Assembly (NCBI RefSeq): GCF_048128805.1
Contig: NC_136008.1
Coordinates: 14,140,572 to 14,204,571, forward strand
DNA: 64,000 nucleotides
Direction: 5' to 3'
Origin: Centroberyx gerrardi
Taxonomy: Eukaryota > Chordata > Actinopteri > Beryciformes > Berycidae
A program made the position numbers and the translations under genes. Below the pieces are notes generated by a model that was not told the DNA's origin, did not search any database, and saw only the letters and a program-made list of their open reading frames with translations. Shown here in pieces: positions 12,346 to 25,101 of this stretch. How positions within the stretch are numbered: position 1 is the stretch's first letter; each line of letters begins with the position of its first letter.

Positions 12346-15300
12346 GTGAGAGGGGAAACGGTGAGAAAGGATAGGATGTTTGGGTGGACTCCACCAATCC
12401 CCTGCTGTGAGAATATAATAGCTGCCTAGAGTTTGAAGTTTGTTCCCCTCTGTCTGGAGAAATTCGGATTCTCATAGTGGATTTCCAGGACCATCCATAG
12501 TCTACAGATACTGATGTCTGCTCTTCTGCTCTCCTGTTTTCTGTCAACATTTAAATACTTTCTCTCTCTCCTCTGTCCAACTTGTCTCTGTGTAGTTCAG
12601 GTTTGCAGATGGTTTGGACATTGCCCTAATCCTCCTGGGGACAGTGATGGCCATGGCCAACGGGGTCGTGCTTCCTCTCATGTGTATTGTGTTCGGGGAC
12701 ATGACAGACAGCTTTATTGACGACTCCATGCAGTCCCAGATCAACATCAGCATCCCCAGTGAGTTTTCAGATACATGCATAGGCACAGAATATATAATAC
12801 ACACAGGAAGCAGTTTGAAAGCAAGTTTGGAAAATGAGAATAACACAAACAAGACATACGCGGAGAGGAGAGTAAGGAGAGTAGTGCATGAAAATGGTAA
12901 AGAGAAAAACTAATTTTTCTGAGTTCTGATTGCTTGTATATGTGTTATTTCAATTTTTATTTAGTAAAAATGTGAAAATATTTCCGTTTTTGAGGGGTTT
13001 TTTTCTCTTTACACACAGTTTTCATCATCAACATTGTACAGTAAAGTTCAGTAACTGACATAAATTGAAAACTGAATTTGTGCTGAAAAAAATGACATAT
13101 AGCACTTGATGATAGTACAATATATCACTATTTTACAGACAAAAGTCATGCCCAGACGGCCACTTTTAGGCTTAGGTCTAAGTAATAAACAGAATAATGC
13201 CCCATAATAATGCCCAGTGTTACCTTGTCTTCTTCAGATATAACCTTCCCATTCTCCAACACCACCCTAGGAGAAAAGATGACTGGGTAAGACTTTACAC
13301 AACAGAAGATAAACAGAACATATTGCCGCTGTCAGGTGAAAACCTTGCATCTCCAAAATGTCAAGGTTTTAGGAACTAAGAAAAAAAGCTTTATGACAAT
13401 GTATTTTTGATGTTATCCAATGGGTTTTGAAAGCGTTTTAGAAGTTTTATAAGTTGAGAAATTTCTCAACCCATAGAAGAACGTGTAATCCTTCAACTGA
13501 AGTGAAAACTGAAAAATCAGCAAAATTGGAGATACAAAGTTTTCACTCGACTGCAAACGCATCAATTTTCTTTTTTCTACCTACATGATAGTTACCTGTA
13601 TCATCAATTTCCACCCACTTCTACCTTACTGGACCTCCACTGAACTTACAATATCCTCCAAATATCAACAGATGTGTTTTCAGACGGCCGTCTCATAATG
13701 CCTATCTATCCTCTTGTGTATTTTAGCTATGCCATCTACTACTCCATCATGGGGGCGGTGGTACTGGTGGCAGCCTACATGCAGGTGGCCTTCTGGACGC
13801 TGGCGGCGGGGCGGCAGGTCAAACGCATCCGAAAGCTGTTTTTCCACTGCATCATGCAGCAGGACATCGGCTGGTTCGACGTCAACGAGACAGGAGAGCT
13901 GAACACTCGCCTCACTGAGTGGGTAGCACAGTGCAGTTGTGAGATACATCATGCACTCCTTCATTCAATACACATATTATTTATTTATTTTGTTTCATTT
14001 AAGGGACAGATACAGTGTACATAGAGAATTGTGCAACAACTTTCCAATGTAATGCATCACAGCACTTATAGCTACTGCTAATTTTCCAGTGCTTGTCCCT
14101 ATTGGGCTTTTTACAAGAGATGACACATACAATATAAAACAGGACAAAAGAGAATCAAATTAAGCGCACTCACAGTATAGCTGATCTTGTAAAGTGATCT
14201 TGCCTAGCTCAGTGTGTGTAGAGCATGGCATCTACACTGCCAGGGACAGAGGCTTGATTTCCCACTAGGGCTCGCTAAAAGTGTTGGCACTTAAAGTACT
14301 GAATAAAAACATCCACCAAAATGTAAATGTTTCAAGAACGAAGAAAAACAGTCTTTTTTTTCCAACTGTCTGTCATGTAATCATGTAATCCTTCAACAGA
14401 CGTTAAAACATGAAAATCAGCAAGATTGGAGTTATGAGGTTTTCACAAGACTACAGTGAATTATGTTGTAATTATGTTACATTCAAGACTCACAAATGCT
14501 GCTGTACTGTTGAAGATCATCGGTGGATGACGATGATTTGTTTGCATGTTCCTATCAACAGTGATGTCTATAAGATCCAAGAGGGTATAGGCGACAAGGT
14601 GGGGATGCTGATCCAGTCCTTTACCACCTTCCTCTCTTCCTTCGTCATCGGCTTCAGCAAAGGCTGGAAGCTCACTCTTGTCATCCTGGCCGTCAGCCCA
14701 GTGCTGGGCATATCAGCCGGAGTCTTCAGTAAGGTGCGTTTCTCTCTGCCAAGTGCTTTGTCTTGCTCTTGCTGTCTGTCTCGCTCACTGTCTTATATAT
14801 CTGTATATGTGTGCTTGTGTCTGTGTGGCTGCCTCTCCCTCCCTCTCCTGTCTGTCTTTCTGTCTCTGTCGCTCTCCGTATTGTTTGCTGTCGATCACAT
14901 GCACACGGCCCCTTGCAGGTATTCTTAATCACATTGTGTCCCTCTGTCCGTCTGAGTAGGTGTTGACATCCTTCACGTCTAAAGAGCAGACTGCATATGC
15001 CAAGGCTGGAGCTGTGGCTGAAGAAGTGCTCTCTGCTGTCAGGACAGTGTTTGCCTTCAGTGGTCAGGACAGAGAGATCAAGAGGTGTGTATGCTTTGTG
15101 TGTGTGTGTATGTGTGTGTGTCATTACATATTCTAGTGAAGTGATTCTAAACATAATTTTGCCGTTGTACTCTGCTGGCGGAGATTCATGAGACTGAGAG
15201 TCATGAACCATGAGCGTAACCCAATCTGCTGTGCAGGACACAAATAGGACATAAATGTGGTTCTATAAATTGATCCAGAAAATAGCCCAAGCCATTGCAG

Positions 15301-16737
15301 TAACTGGATAAACGCATCAGTCATGAAAACAATTGGATTAGTGTCTGCTCTCTACACCTGCTAACGCTACTTATTTCTATGCCTAAGGGCCCCATTGCCA
15401 TCTAACTTGCTTGTGTCTGTGTGTGTCATGCCACAGATATCATAAGAACCTGGAGGATGCTAAGAACATGGGCATAAAGAAAGCGCTCTCTGCTAACATC
15501 GCCATGGGCTTCACCTTCATGATGATCTACCTGTCTTATGCTCTGGCCTTCTGGTATGGCAGTACGCTCATCCTGAGTGGGGAGTACACCATCGGAATTG
15601 TACTCACAGTGAGTAGTCACATTATAATTCCATTTCTAAATGATTGTTTCCCCTCAAACTTCAGGTAAACCTTCAGAAAGAAGCTTGTTGTAGGTAACGG
15701 TGTAATGTGTGTGTTTTCAGGTGTTCTTCACTGTGCTTATTGGAGCGTTTGCCATGGGACAGACTTCTCCCAACATCCAGTCCTTTGCCAGCGCCCGGGG
15801 AGCCGCACACAAAGTCTATAACATCATTGACAACGTAAGGAATACAACATTTTCTCCCAAAAGTACACACGTTACAAAGGATTTCTAATCTCATTGCCCT
15901 TGGACAGTTGTCAGTTTGTATTACTGAACACGCACCGCTGTACCCCGGCGCTCTGGGACGCCGCTTTGATGTAGCCGACAACTTGGAGTCAGTAATGAGA
16001 TGGTGGTTTTTGTTCTAATTGGAGCACCTGCTGTTTGAATGAAGAAATTACAGGTCATTTGGTTGATATTGCACAGCTGTGGCACTCCCCTCGCTGTGCA
16101 GATTGTACACCGACTACCACTGTCTGAATTCAAATGATTTACCAACCAGTGTCAAGCTTCAAGCAGAATATGATTAGTGTTGTTTGAGAGCAAAATCCTC
16201 CTTGGTACTTTAACAGTGTAGCATAAAAGTGGCTGTAAAACTGTAAGATAATTCAGGTTTGCTAAGCAGGCAACACTGTCATGCACATACACAAGCTGCA
16301 ATGTTGCAGAGATAACATAATATGAATTTTTAAGCTGCACATTTAAGGGCCTCTAAAAACACGTAACATTATCGTAGTTTGTTTCACTAAAGCATCTGTA
16401 GAGTTAACTCAGAGAGATTCTTGTCACTGTGGCTATTCTGGGATGGGCCTGTGTTTAGTTTACAGTGTGCCTGTTAATCTTTCACCATGACAACACACTC
16501 AGATCAGTTTATAAGAACAGACACAGGATACAGCACTCTACAAACTGCTTGCTGGACAGCACATCTGTGTGTACATTTACACAAATTAGCAGAGATGCAT
16601 GCATGCAAAAATAAAACTAGGAATGTAACGTAATCTGATCTCTAGTCTAAATTATTGAAGGGTGAGGTGATCCAAAACCTCACGGAGCACAGGGAGCTCA
16701 ACCTTTGTCACCAACAGCGCTAGAGAAATAATAACAT

Positions 16738-16781
<44 letters not shown>

Positions 16782-19205
16782 GCGTGCATGAAACAGAGAG
16801 CAACAGGGAGCAACAGTGAAACACAAAGCGCTGTGTAAATAAATATGAGCCTTGCTAAACGTGGTCACATCAACCTGGGCAGCTAACACTCTTCCTCCCA
16901 TTGTTTGAGAAGAGGTTGGGGTTATGATGAGAAACAGGCTCGAGGATAAAGTAGGTGAGGAGGGAGAGGAAGGAGAGGTTCTCTGTCCCATTGTATCCAG
17001 CAGTGGACCCCGACTATAAACCAGCATATTATTGCTGGATTTACATGTTTGAATGCAAGTGAAATGTTGCTTACTGTGTCTCATCAGAAACCGAGTATCG
17101 GCAGCTTTTCAGAAGCCGGCTTCAAGCCTGACTCTATCAAAGGAAACATAGAGTTCAAGGACATCCACTTCAGCTACCCCTCAAGACCGGACGTCAAAGT
17201 AGGTTCCCCGCTGACAGCCTGGCTGCTCTCTGGGCTCAGTTATATTCCTCCAACACAACATACTGTACTCCAACTGAGAGTCAAATCTCCAGACGTTACA
17301 TTATACAGATATTTTGGACTATATCACATAACTCTTCTGTCTCTGTTCCCTTGTAGGTATTAAACAACATGTCTCTGACAGTGCAAAACGGCCAGACCAT
17401 GGCCTTGGTGGGCAGCAGCGGCTGCGGTAAAAGCACCACAGTTCAGCTGCTGCAGCGGTTCTACGATCCTTATGAGGGAACTGTAAGTGACGAGTTCATT
17501 TCTAAAACACTACATTCATTGTGGACCAAAAGCCTTTACCTTAAGTGCTTTATTGAATATCTCCAGTCTGTAAAAGTTTAATTATTTTAGGTTACCTACT
17601 ATTCAGTATCATGATTTGTTTTCAGTTTGTACTTTTAGTCATTTTGTAAGAGCAGGTGCCACTTTTTTTTATGGTGGATGTCTCATTTTGGACTCATATA
17701 CTTAAAAACCCATGCTGTCATACTCTCCCAGTGGATACGCACATAGTGTGCTTTCATAGTGTTTATCATTGTAGAAGCACCATGCTCTAACACCTGGAGA
17801 GGAGATGCCCACCTCAGATATAAACCATGGTAGAGAGGAAGAGATCTACCTGTTTTGCTTCTCTTGTCAGTTCTCTACCCGGTCTATTTATCTGTTTGGC
17901 TCCCTCTTTGTAGGTGTCTATAGACGGCCACGACATCCGCACTCTCAACGTGCGCTACCTGAGGGAGATGATCGGAGTGGTGAGTCAAGAGCCCATCCTG
18001 TTTGCCACCACCATCTCTGAGAACATCAGATACGGCCGACCTGACGTGACGCCGCAGGAGATCGAGAAAGCCACCAAGGAAGCCAACGCTTACGACTTCA
18101 TCATGAATCTCCCCGATGTACGTTAAGAGTTTGTGTGCATGTTTGTGCGTGTGTCCTTTACTCATAGTGAACTCTGTTGGCCGTTTACTGATGTTGAGAC
18201 TTTTGTTGCTGAGTAGAAGTTTGATACGCTGGTGGGAGACCGAGGGACTCAGATGAGCGGGGGACAGAAGCAGAGGATAGCGATCGCCCGGGCGTTAGTC
18301 CGCAACCCCAAGATCCTCCTGCTGGATGAAGCCACCTCAGCCCTCGATGCTGAGAGCGAGACCATTGTGCAAGCTGCCCTCGACAAGGTATGAACACACA
18401 CATACACACATATGCACATACACACACACGTCTCTCTCTCTCACTTACTTAGACACCGGTATTGGGGAGTAAAAGTACTTTTTTGTGGTTACTTCACACG
18501 TTTTTCAATTCTTGTAATCTGTTAGTAGTTACTTTTATTTTTCTGTCATATTGTTTCATTTTTATAGTGCAAATGACTACTGAAAAAGTAGAAAAAGTGA
18601 AAATCCCGCAGCATCTCATGCAGACAACATGCCACTAATTGACAGTCTAACAGTCACAGTCTAAGGATGCTTGATATAAATGAGATTGGCTTACAGTTTT
18701 AAAAACACAGCAATAGTCTTACATTTCATTTTAAAACAATGATCAACAGCACGCTTGGCAGCACAAGTCATATTGCTACAACATGTTTTTGGAAGTGGGC
18801 AAAAGTACTCACAAGATACTTTTAATAAAGAGTAACTTTGTAACGGAAATAGTTACTTTCTAGGTAAGTGATGAGGTAAAATAACTCATTACTTTTAAAA
18901 GTAACTTTCCCCAAGAGACATGCATAATCACACACATACATACATACCTCAATTATATCTGTCTTACTTTATACACAGCTACCCAAAAACTACACCCAAA
19001 CGTAAGCATACATTTAGAAACTGGAGTCCATCTCTGTGTCCAGGTCAGACAGGGTCGCACCACCATAGTTGTGGCCCACCGTCTCTCTACTATCAGAAAT
19101 GCCGATGTCATCGCCGGCTTCCAGAAAGGAGAAATAGTGGAGATGGGTACTCACAACGAACTGATGGCAAAACAGGGAGTCTACCACACACTGGTCACCA
19201 TGCAG

Positions 19206-19239
<34 letters not shown>

Positions 19240-20505
19240 AAACTGTTTTGTCTGTCTGACTCTATCACAGACATTTACAGGCACAGAAGTAACTGTTTCT
19301 CAGCAAAATGACTACTCTACCTTCTCTACCAGTGCTGTCGTATGTTTTTGCCACGTTTTAGTGGTTTTTGGTGTTCTTCTGTTGTTACATTACTGTTTTT
19401 ATTGTGTTTTCTGTTGCCTTCTGCAAATTACTAGCCTCCTTATCCTTCCTCCCTGTTATCATTTTTATTATCATTATTATTGTCATTATTATATTATTAT
19501 TATTATTATTAGTAGTAGTAGTAGTAGTAGTAATGCTACTTTATTGTATTCTTTTTTTCTTTCTCCTCTTTCCCCATCAAGAGGCATTTTGCCTCTTACC
19601 AGGCTGTCATTGTAAATACAAATTTGTTCTTAACTGTCTTGCCTGGTTAAATAAAGGTTAAATAAATAAAAACACAAATGCATTAACACACAATACCTGG
19701 TGCACTGTGATTGTGTTTATCCATTGGGTTAAATTGGAGATCAGGGAGGACTCTGTAGTTCAGAAAGTGGATCTCTGATGCGTTTCCTCTGTTCTTCCCA
19801 CCGCAGACCTTTCAGAAAGTGGAGGAGGGTGAGGAGGCCGAGTATGAGCAGACCATGGATGAGAAGAGCCCGTCCGTCATGTCCTTCTCTGAGACCTCTT
19901 TATACAGGAGGAAGTCCACAAAGGGCGCCTCCTTCATCGGCTCAGAGGGAGAGAAGGGAGAGAAGGGAGAGAAGGGAGAGAAAGGAGAGGAGAAGGATGG
20001 CAAGGACAAGACGGAGGAGGTGAGACGGAGAGCTCAGAGCCAACGTTTGCATCTGAACGAAAAGGCTTTGAACAAACGCAGTTTCTGGTTCTCCGAGAGC
20101 ACAGACTCACTGGTTTGCTCATTCACTCACTTACTCGTTTGCTCACCCACTCACTCATTCACTCACTCACTCACTTGCTCATTCACTCACTCGTTCATTC
20201 ACTCACTCACTTACTCACTTGCTCATTCATTCACTCACTCACTCACTCGTTCTCTCATTTACTCACTCACTCACTCACTCACTCACTCGTTCTCTCATTT
20301 ACTCACTCATTCATTCACTCACTCGTTCACTCACTCACTCGTTCTCTCATTTACTCTCTCACTCACTCACTTGCCCTCTTGATTGCTCGCTCACTCACTC
20401 ACTTGTTTGCACACTCACTTGCTCACTCACCTCAAATACACACTCAATTTCTTCTCATTTCTCTCTCAATGTCCTCAGTCTCTGTCAATTGCTTAATCGT
20501 TTCTC

Positions 20506-20550
<45 letters not shown>

Positions 20551-21129
20551 GGATGAGAATGTCCCTCCTGTGTCGTTCCTGAAGGTGCTGCGTCTCAACC
20601 TTCCTGAGTGGCCCTACATAGTGGTGGGCGTCATCTGTGCCACCATCAACGGAGCCATGCAGCCCGCCTTCGCCATCGTCTTCTCCAAGATCATCGGTGT
20701 AGGTTCCTTTTAGTGTCAGCTCACATTTACCATGCAAAGGTCACCGTAAACGGGCATGACAGTGTTTTGTTATTCGTGCGTGTGGATCATCAAGTTGTGT
20801 TGCTTACTCAGCATTATGTTACAATCTCTCAGGTGTTTGCAGAGCCAGATCAAGAGGTTGTCAGGCAGAAATCCACGTTGTTTTCCCTCATGTTTGCCGC
20901 TATCGGAGGTGTATCCTTCATCACCATGTTTCTGCAGGTACACACATACACAAATACACACACACACATACACATTCATTGTCTTCATAAAACAGTTGGT
21001 TGCTGCCAGAATAATCGGATGCCTGGGAGTTGTGTTGTATACTGTAGAAGATTTGACCTGTCAGTTTTCCAACTTGCCACAGGTTCTGAGACATCTGTAT
21101 GTTATCTCTCTCTCTGCTCAAATAGACAG

Positions 21130-21171
<42 letters not shown>

Positions 21172-22401
21172 AGTGTGATATTTTGAGAAAGTGGCACCAA
21201 TCACAGCAGTTCATGTGGCCCATGCCCAGGTGAACTCTGAATGTCTTCTGTCTGCAAACTTTGCACCCAGGGTTTCTGCTTTGGGAAAGCTGGTGAGATT
21301 CTGACCATGAAACTGAGACTCAGGGCCTTTACATCCATGATGAGACAGGTAAGGACATCTAAAATCTCACAAGAGACCTAAATCAAAAGTTAAATACTTT
21401 TATTACTTTTAAAGCTAATGGTTTGAATACAACAGCAGTCAAAAACATATTTAATCAAGGTCAAGAGCGTATTTCTGATTGCTGCATTTTATTTTTATTC
21501 AGTGTGGTTATTCCCTTTATTCCTGAGGATAAGGCCAATAAAATCCATTAATTTATCACCTTCCCTGTTTTCTTGTAGGACCTCGGCTGGTATGATCAAC
21601 CCAAAAACAGTACTGGGGCTCTCACAACCAGATTGGCCACAGACGCTGCCCAAGTACAGGGGGTGAGTCACACACACACGGACACGGACACACACACACA
21701 CACACACACGGACACATGCAGCTCTCCGTCACACCAAATCCTCTTAACAAATCTGTTAATTCTTCATCTTGTTCTTTGCTTTCTTCCCATCCTTCGCCCC
21801 CCCTCCCCTCAGGCTACAGGAGTGCGTATGGCCACGCTGGCGCAGAACGTGGCTAACCTGGGCACCAGCATCATCATCTCTTTCGTGTACGGCTGGGAGT
21901 TGACCCTGCTCATCCTGGCCGTGGTGCCCGTCATGGCCGTGGCTGGAGCCGTGCAGATGAAGCTGCTCGGCGGACACGCTGTCAAAGACAAGAAGGAGCT
22001 GGAAAAGGCCGGGAAGGTTGGGACTCTTTAACGACCTGCTGTCTTCAGACACAAACACAGACACAATCAAATTGGAAATATTGTATCATTCACTTATGAG
22101 TTTATTGATATATTGACCCTTTTATATGGGTGTAATAATGTTTTGATGATGTGTCTCCCCAGATCGCTACAGAGGCAATAGAGAATATCCGTACTGTTGC
22201 CTCTCTCACCAGAGAGCCCAAGTTTGAGTCTTTATACCAGGAAAACCTCCTAGTGCCTTACAAGTATGTGAAGTGTTTTATTTACATCATTGACACTTCC
22301 TTCGTCTCCATGGGACGATGATTGATTGATTGATTTTGTTCTCAAACAAGTGAAGGGGGAGGAAGGATTCACTCTGATGCTTTCTTTGACTCTCTCTCTC
22401 T

Positions 22402-22441
<40 letters not shown>

Positions 22442-23507
22442 ATAGGAACTCCCAGAAGAAAGCCCATGTGTATGGTATTACCTTCTCCTTTTCCCAGGCC
22501 ATGATCTACTTTGCTTATGCTGGCTGTTTCCGCTTCGGAGCTTGGCTCATTGAGGCAGGAAGGATGGAGTTTGAGAGCGTGTTCCTGTGAGTACAGACCT
22601 GACCTGACCTCCTGTTAATCAGGAGATAAAATGCTATACCTCTGCTACTTTCTCCTAGCAATGAATGTCACAGTTGTTGACTGGGAAGCTGATCCATAGT
22701 CAAGGACAGCTTACCCCCCGAGGTCACACCCCCTGTGGTTAAGCAATTATAAAACTAGGGCTGGGCGTTATGGTTGAAATCAATACCTTGATCGCAAGGA
22801 TTTTTTTCATATATACAGTTCCTATATATATATATATATGTATATACTGTATATATGAAAAAAATCCTTGCGATCAAGGTATTGATTTCAACGAGAGCCA
22901 TATCGTGATATATATATATATATATCACGATATGGCTCACGAATGCGAAATCACATCAAATTGATGTTTCATCTCATTGAACCAAATGGTAATGTTAGGT
23001 GTGATGTCAAACAAAACTGACTGAAAAATTTTCAAATAATATTCCAACCATTCCTCATTTTGTCAGAGCTTTTAAATAAAATGTGCTTGTTATCATCGAT
23101 TTAGCAGAAATCTGTGTCACGATATCCCAAAATCACCATATCATCACGATATGATTACACTGAAAGACGATAAACAATAATATTGAATTATCGCCCAGCC
23201 CTGTATAAAACCAGAACATTTTCCTTTTTGAACTATGGCTAAATTCTCTTAAAACTGACTGTTGCTACGCACACCATTATATGTGTAGAGAGTCTTTGAC
23301 CTGAAGTCATGTCTAGTTTATGATGAAGAGTGCACACACATACAGTAGATTGCACCAGATTACATTCACACGCAAGAGGAATTCCAGGTGGGAGGAGAGG
23401 CTGTTTATATGGCTGTAGTGTTTAATCATTACCCCGTCCCGAAGCGTGTGAGGGGTCACTGCAAACGGACGGGCTCCAAACCTCAGCAACAAGAAGCCTG
23501 CTGATCC

Positions 23508-23544
<37 letters not shown>

Positions 23545-25041
23545 ACGTGTTTCAGAGCGCAAACATAATACAGTGTGTGGTTATAACAGCCTTGGGAGCA
23601 ACCGCTGCCTTCGTTTATATTCTGCTGGTTATACAAAGATGATCAGGTCCAAAGTTCATCACTTGTTGAGCTTCTGAAAGGGCATAAAATTATAAAGCAC
23701 AGAGATATTAAAACGCAGCAGAGGGCCTCCCAGCAGATTCTCTCAAAGTACATTTTTGTCCGCTATTCCTCATATATTTGATATAACTCTCTTCATTATT
23801 CTTTTATTTCTTTATTTGATGGTGTAGCATGGAGAGAGAAAAGAAAAATGGAAGAAATACAGGTGACATAATGAAAGCTTTGATGGCATTTAAAATAGCT
23901 TATGAGTCAGATTCAAACCCATGACACTGTGATTACGTGCGACTTTGATCCTTCAGCTGCAAGGACACCGCCTCTTCATTGAAGGAATAAACACATCAGC
24001 CTTTTTTCATCATTTCATGTTGGGCAGACTGGGCTGAACAGAGCTGATCTACTGTATATATCTTCATGTAAAAGGCTTTTTGGTTAGAGGGCAACAGAGA
24101 AATGTTGGTCTGTAACACATAGATCTATTTAGACATACTGTACACACACAGGCACACACACACTCAAAAGTAAAGCTGTCAGTAGTTCATGTTAGCATAG
24201 CCTTATCCTCTATACTGCTCTCTTCATTAACTGACAGTTGTAAATGTGAACCATGACAGCTTTACAAAAGGTAAAACAGCCCTGTGGGGGGGGTTAGCAG
24301 ACTTTGTACCATCATGTTAACTCATTCATGTGACTCTCTCTCTATCACTTTCCCTCTCCCAGAGTGATTTCTGCTGTTCTTTACGGCGCCATGGCTGTGG
24401 GCGAGGCCAACTCCTTCACTCCAAACTACGCTAAGGCCAAAATTTCTGCTTCCCACCTCATGATGCTGATGAACAGGCAGCCCGCCATAGACAACCTCTC
24501 GCAGGAGGGAGAGAAACCGGTACGCTACTAAGCACCCACACAGCAACGCACCCGCAATAAACACAGTATACTTGGAATACAGCTCAGATAGTAAGAGATA
24601 GTAACGCATCCCTCCTCTCTCCTATCTCCTCTTCTCCAACGCTCCAGGACAAATTTGACGGTAACGTGCGCTTCGAGAGTGTTCGGTTCAATTACCCGTC
24701 ACGCCCTGATGTGCCCATCCTGCACGGGCTGAACCTGAAGGTGAGCAAGGGGGAGACGCTGGCCCTGGTGGGGAGCAGCGGCTGCGGGAAGAGCACCACC
24801 ATCCAGCTGCTGGAGAGGTTCTACGACCCCAGAGAAGGGACAGTGGTGAGGATACACACAAACACACACTTAGGCACACAAACTGCCTTCCACATCCACG
24901 CTCAGTTTGTGTGGCTCTGTAACGGCGGTATGAGAATTTGTCTCCTCACCTAATAGCAGTTAGTGGTTACTGATTAGCTGGCCAGTATGTTGACATTGCT
25001 GCTTTATAGCACTATCCTTATGGGAGAGAGACCTTGAGACA

Positions 25042-25101
<60 letters not shown>

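Larger units (their letters stand above)
22756..23203. mobile_element. hAT-type miniature element with internal palindromes (abcb4 intron 22)
   Basis: The 448-bp element begins TAGGGCTGGGCGTTA and ends TTATCGCCCAGCCCTG, inverted counterparts over about 15 bp. It is flanked by a perfect 8-bp duplication TATAAAAC (22748-22755 and 23204-23211), which fits the hAT superfamily. It has no transposase. The left half is two perfect hairpins (22773-22892 and 22895-22938), described in the findings. Confidence 0.88.

Noticed and set aside
20115-20582. Plus-strand open frames reading SLTHSLTH in abcb4 intron 15
   Set aside because: Translation of a (CTCA)n array inside an intron.
22755-22964. Nearly identical short peptides encoded on both strands
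   Set aside because: A consequence of the perfect palindrome in the hAT element, not a gene.
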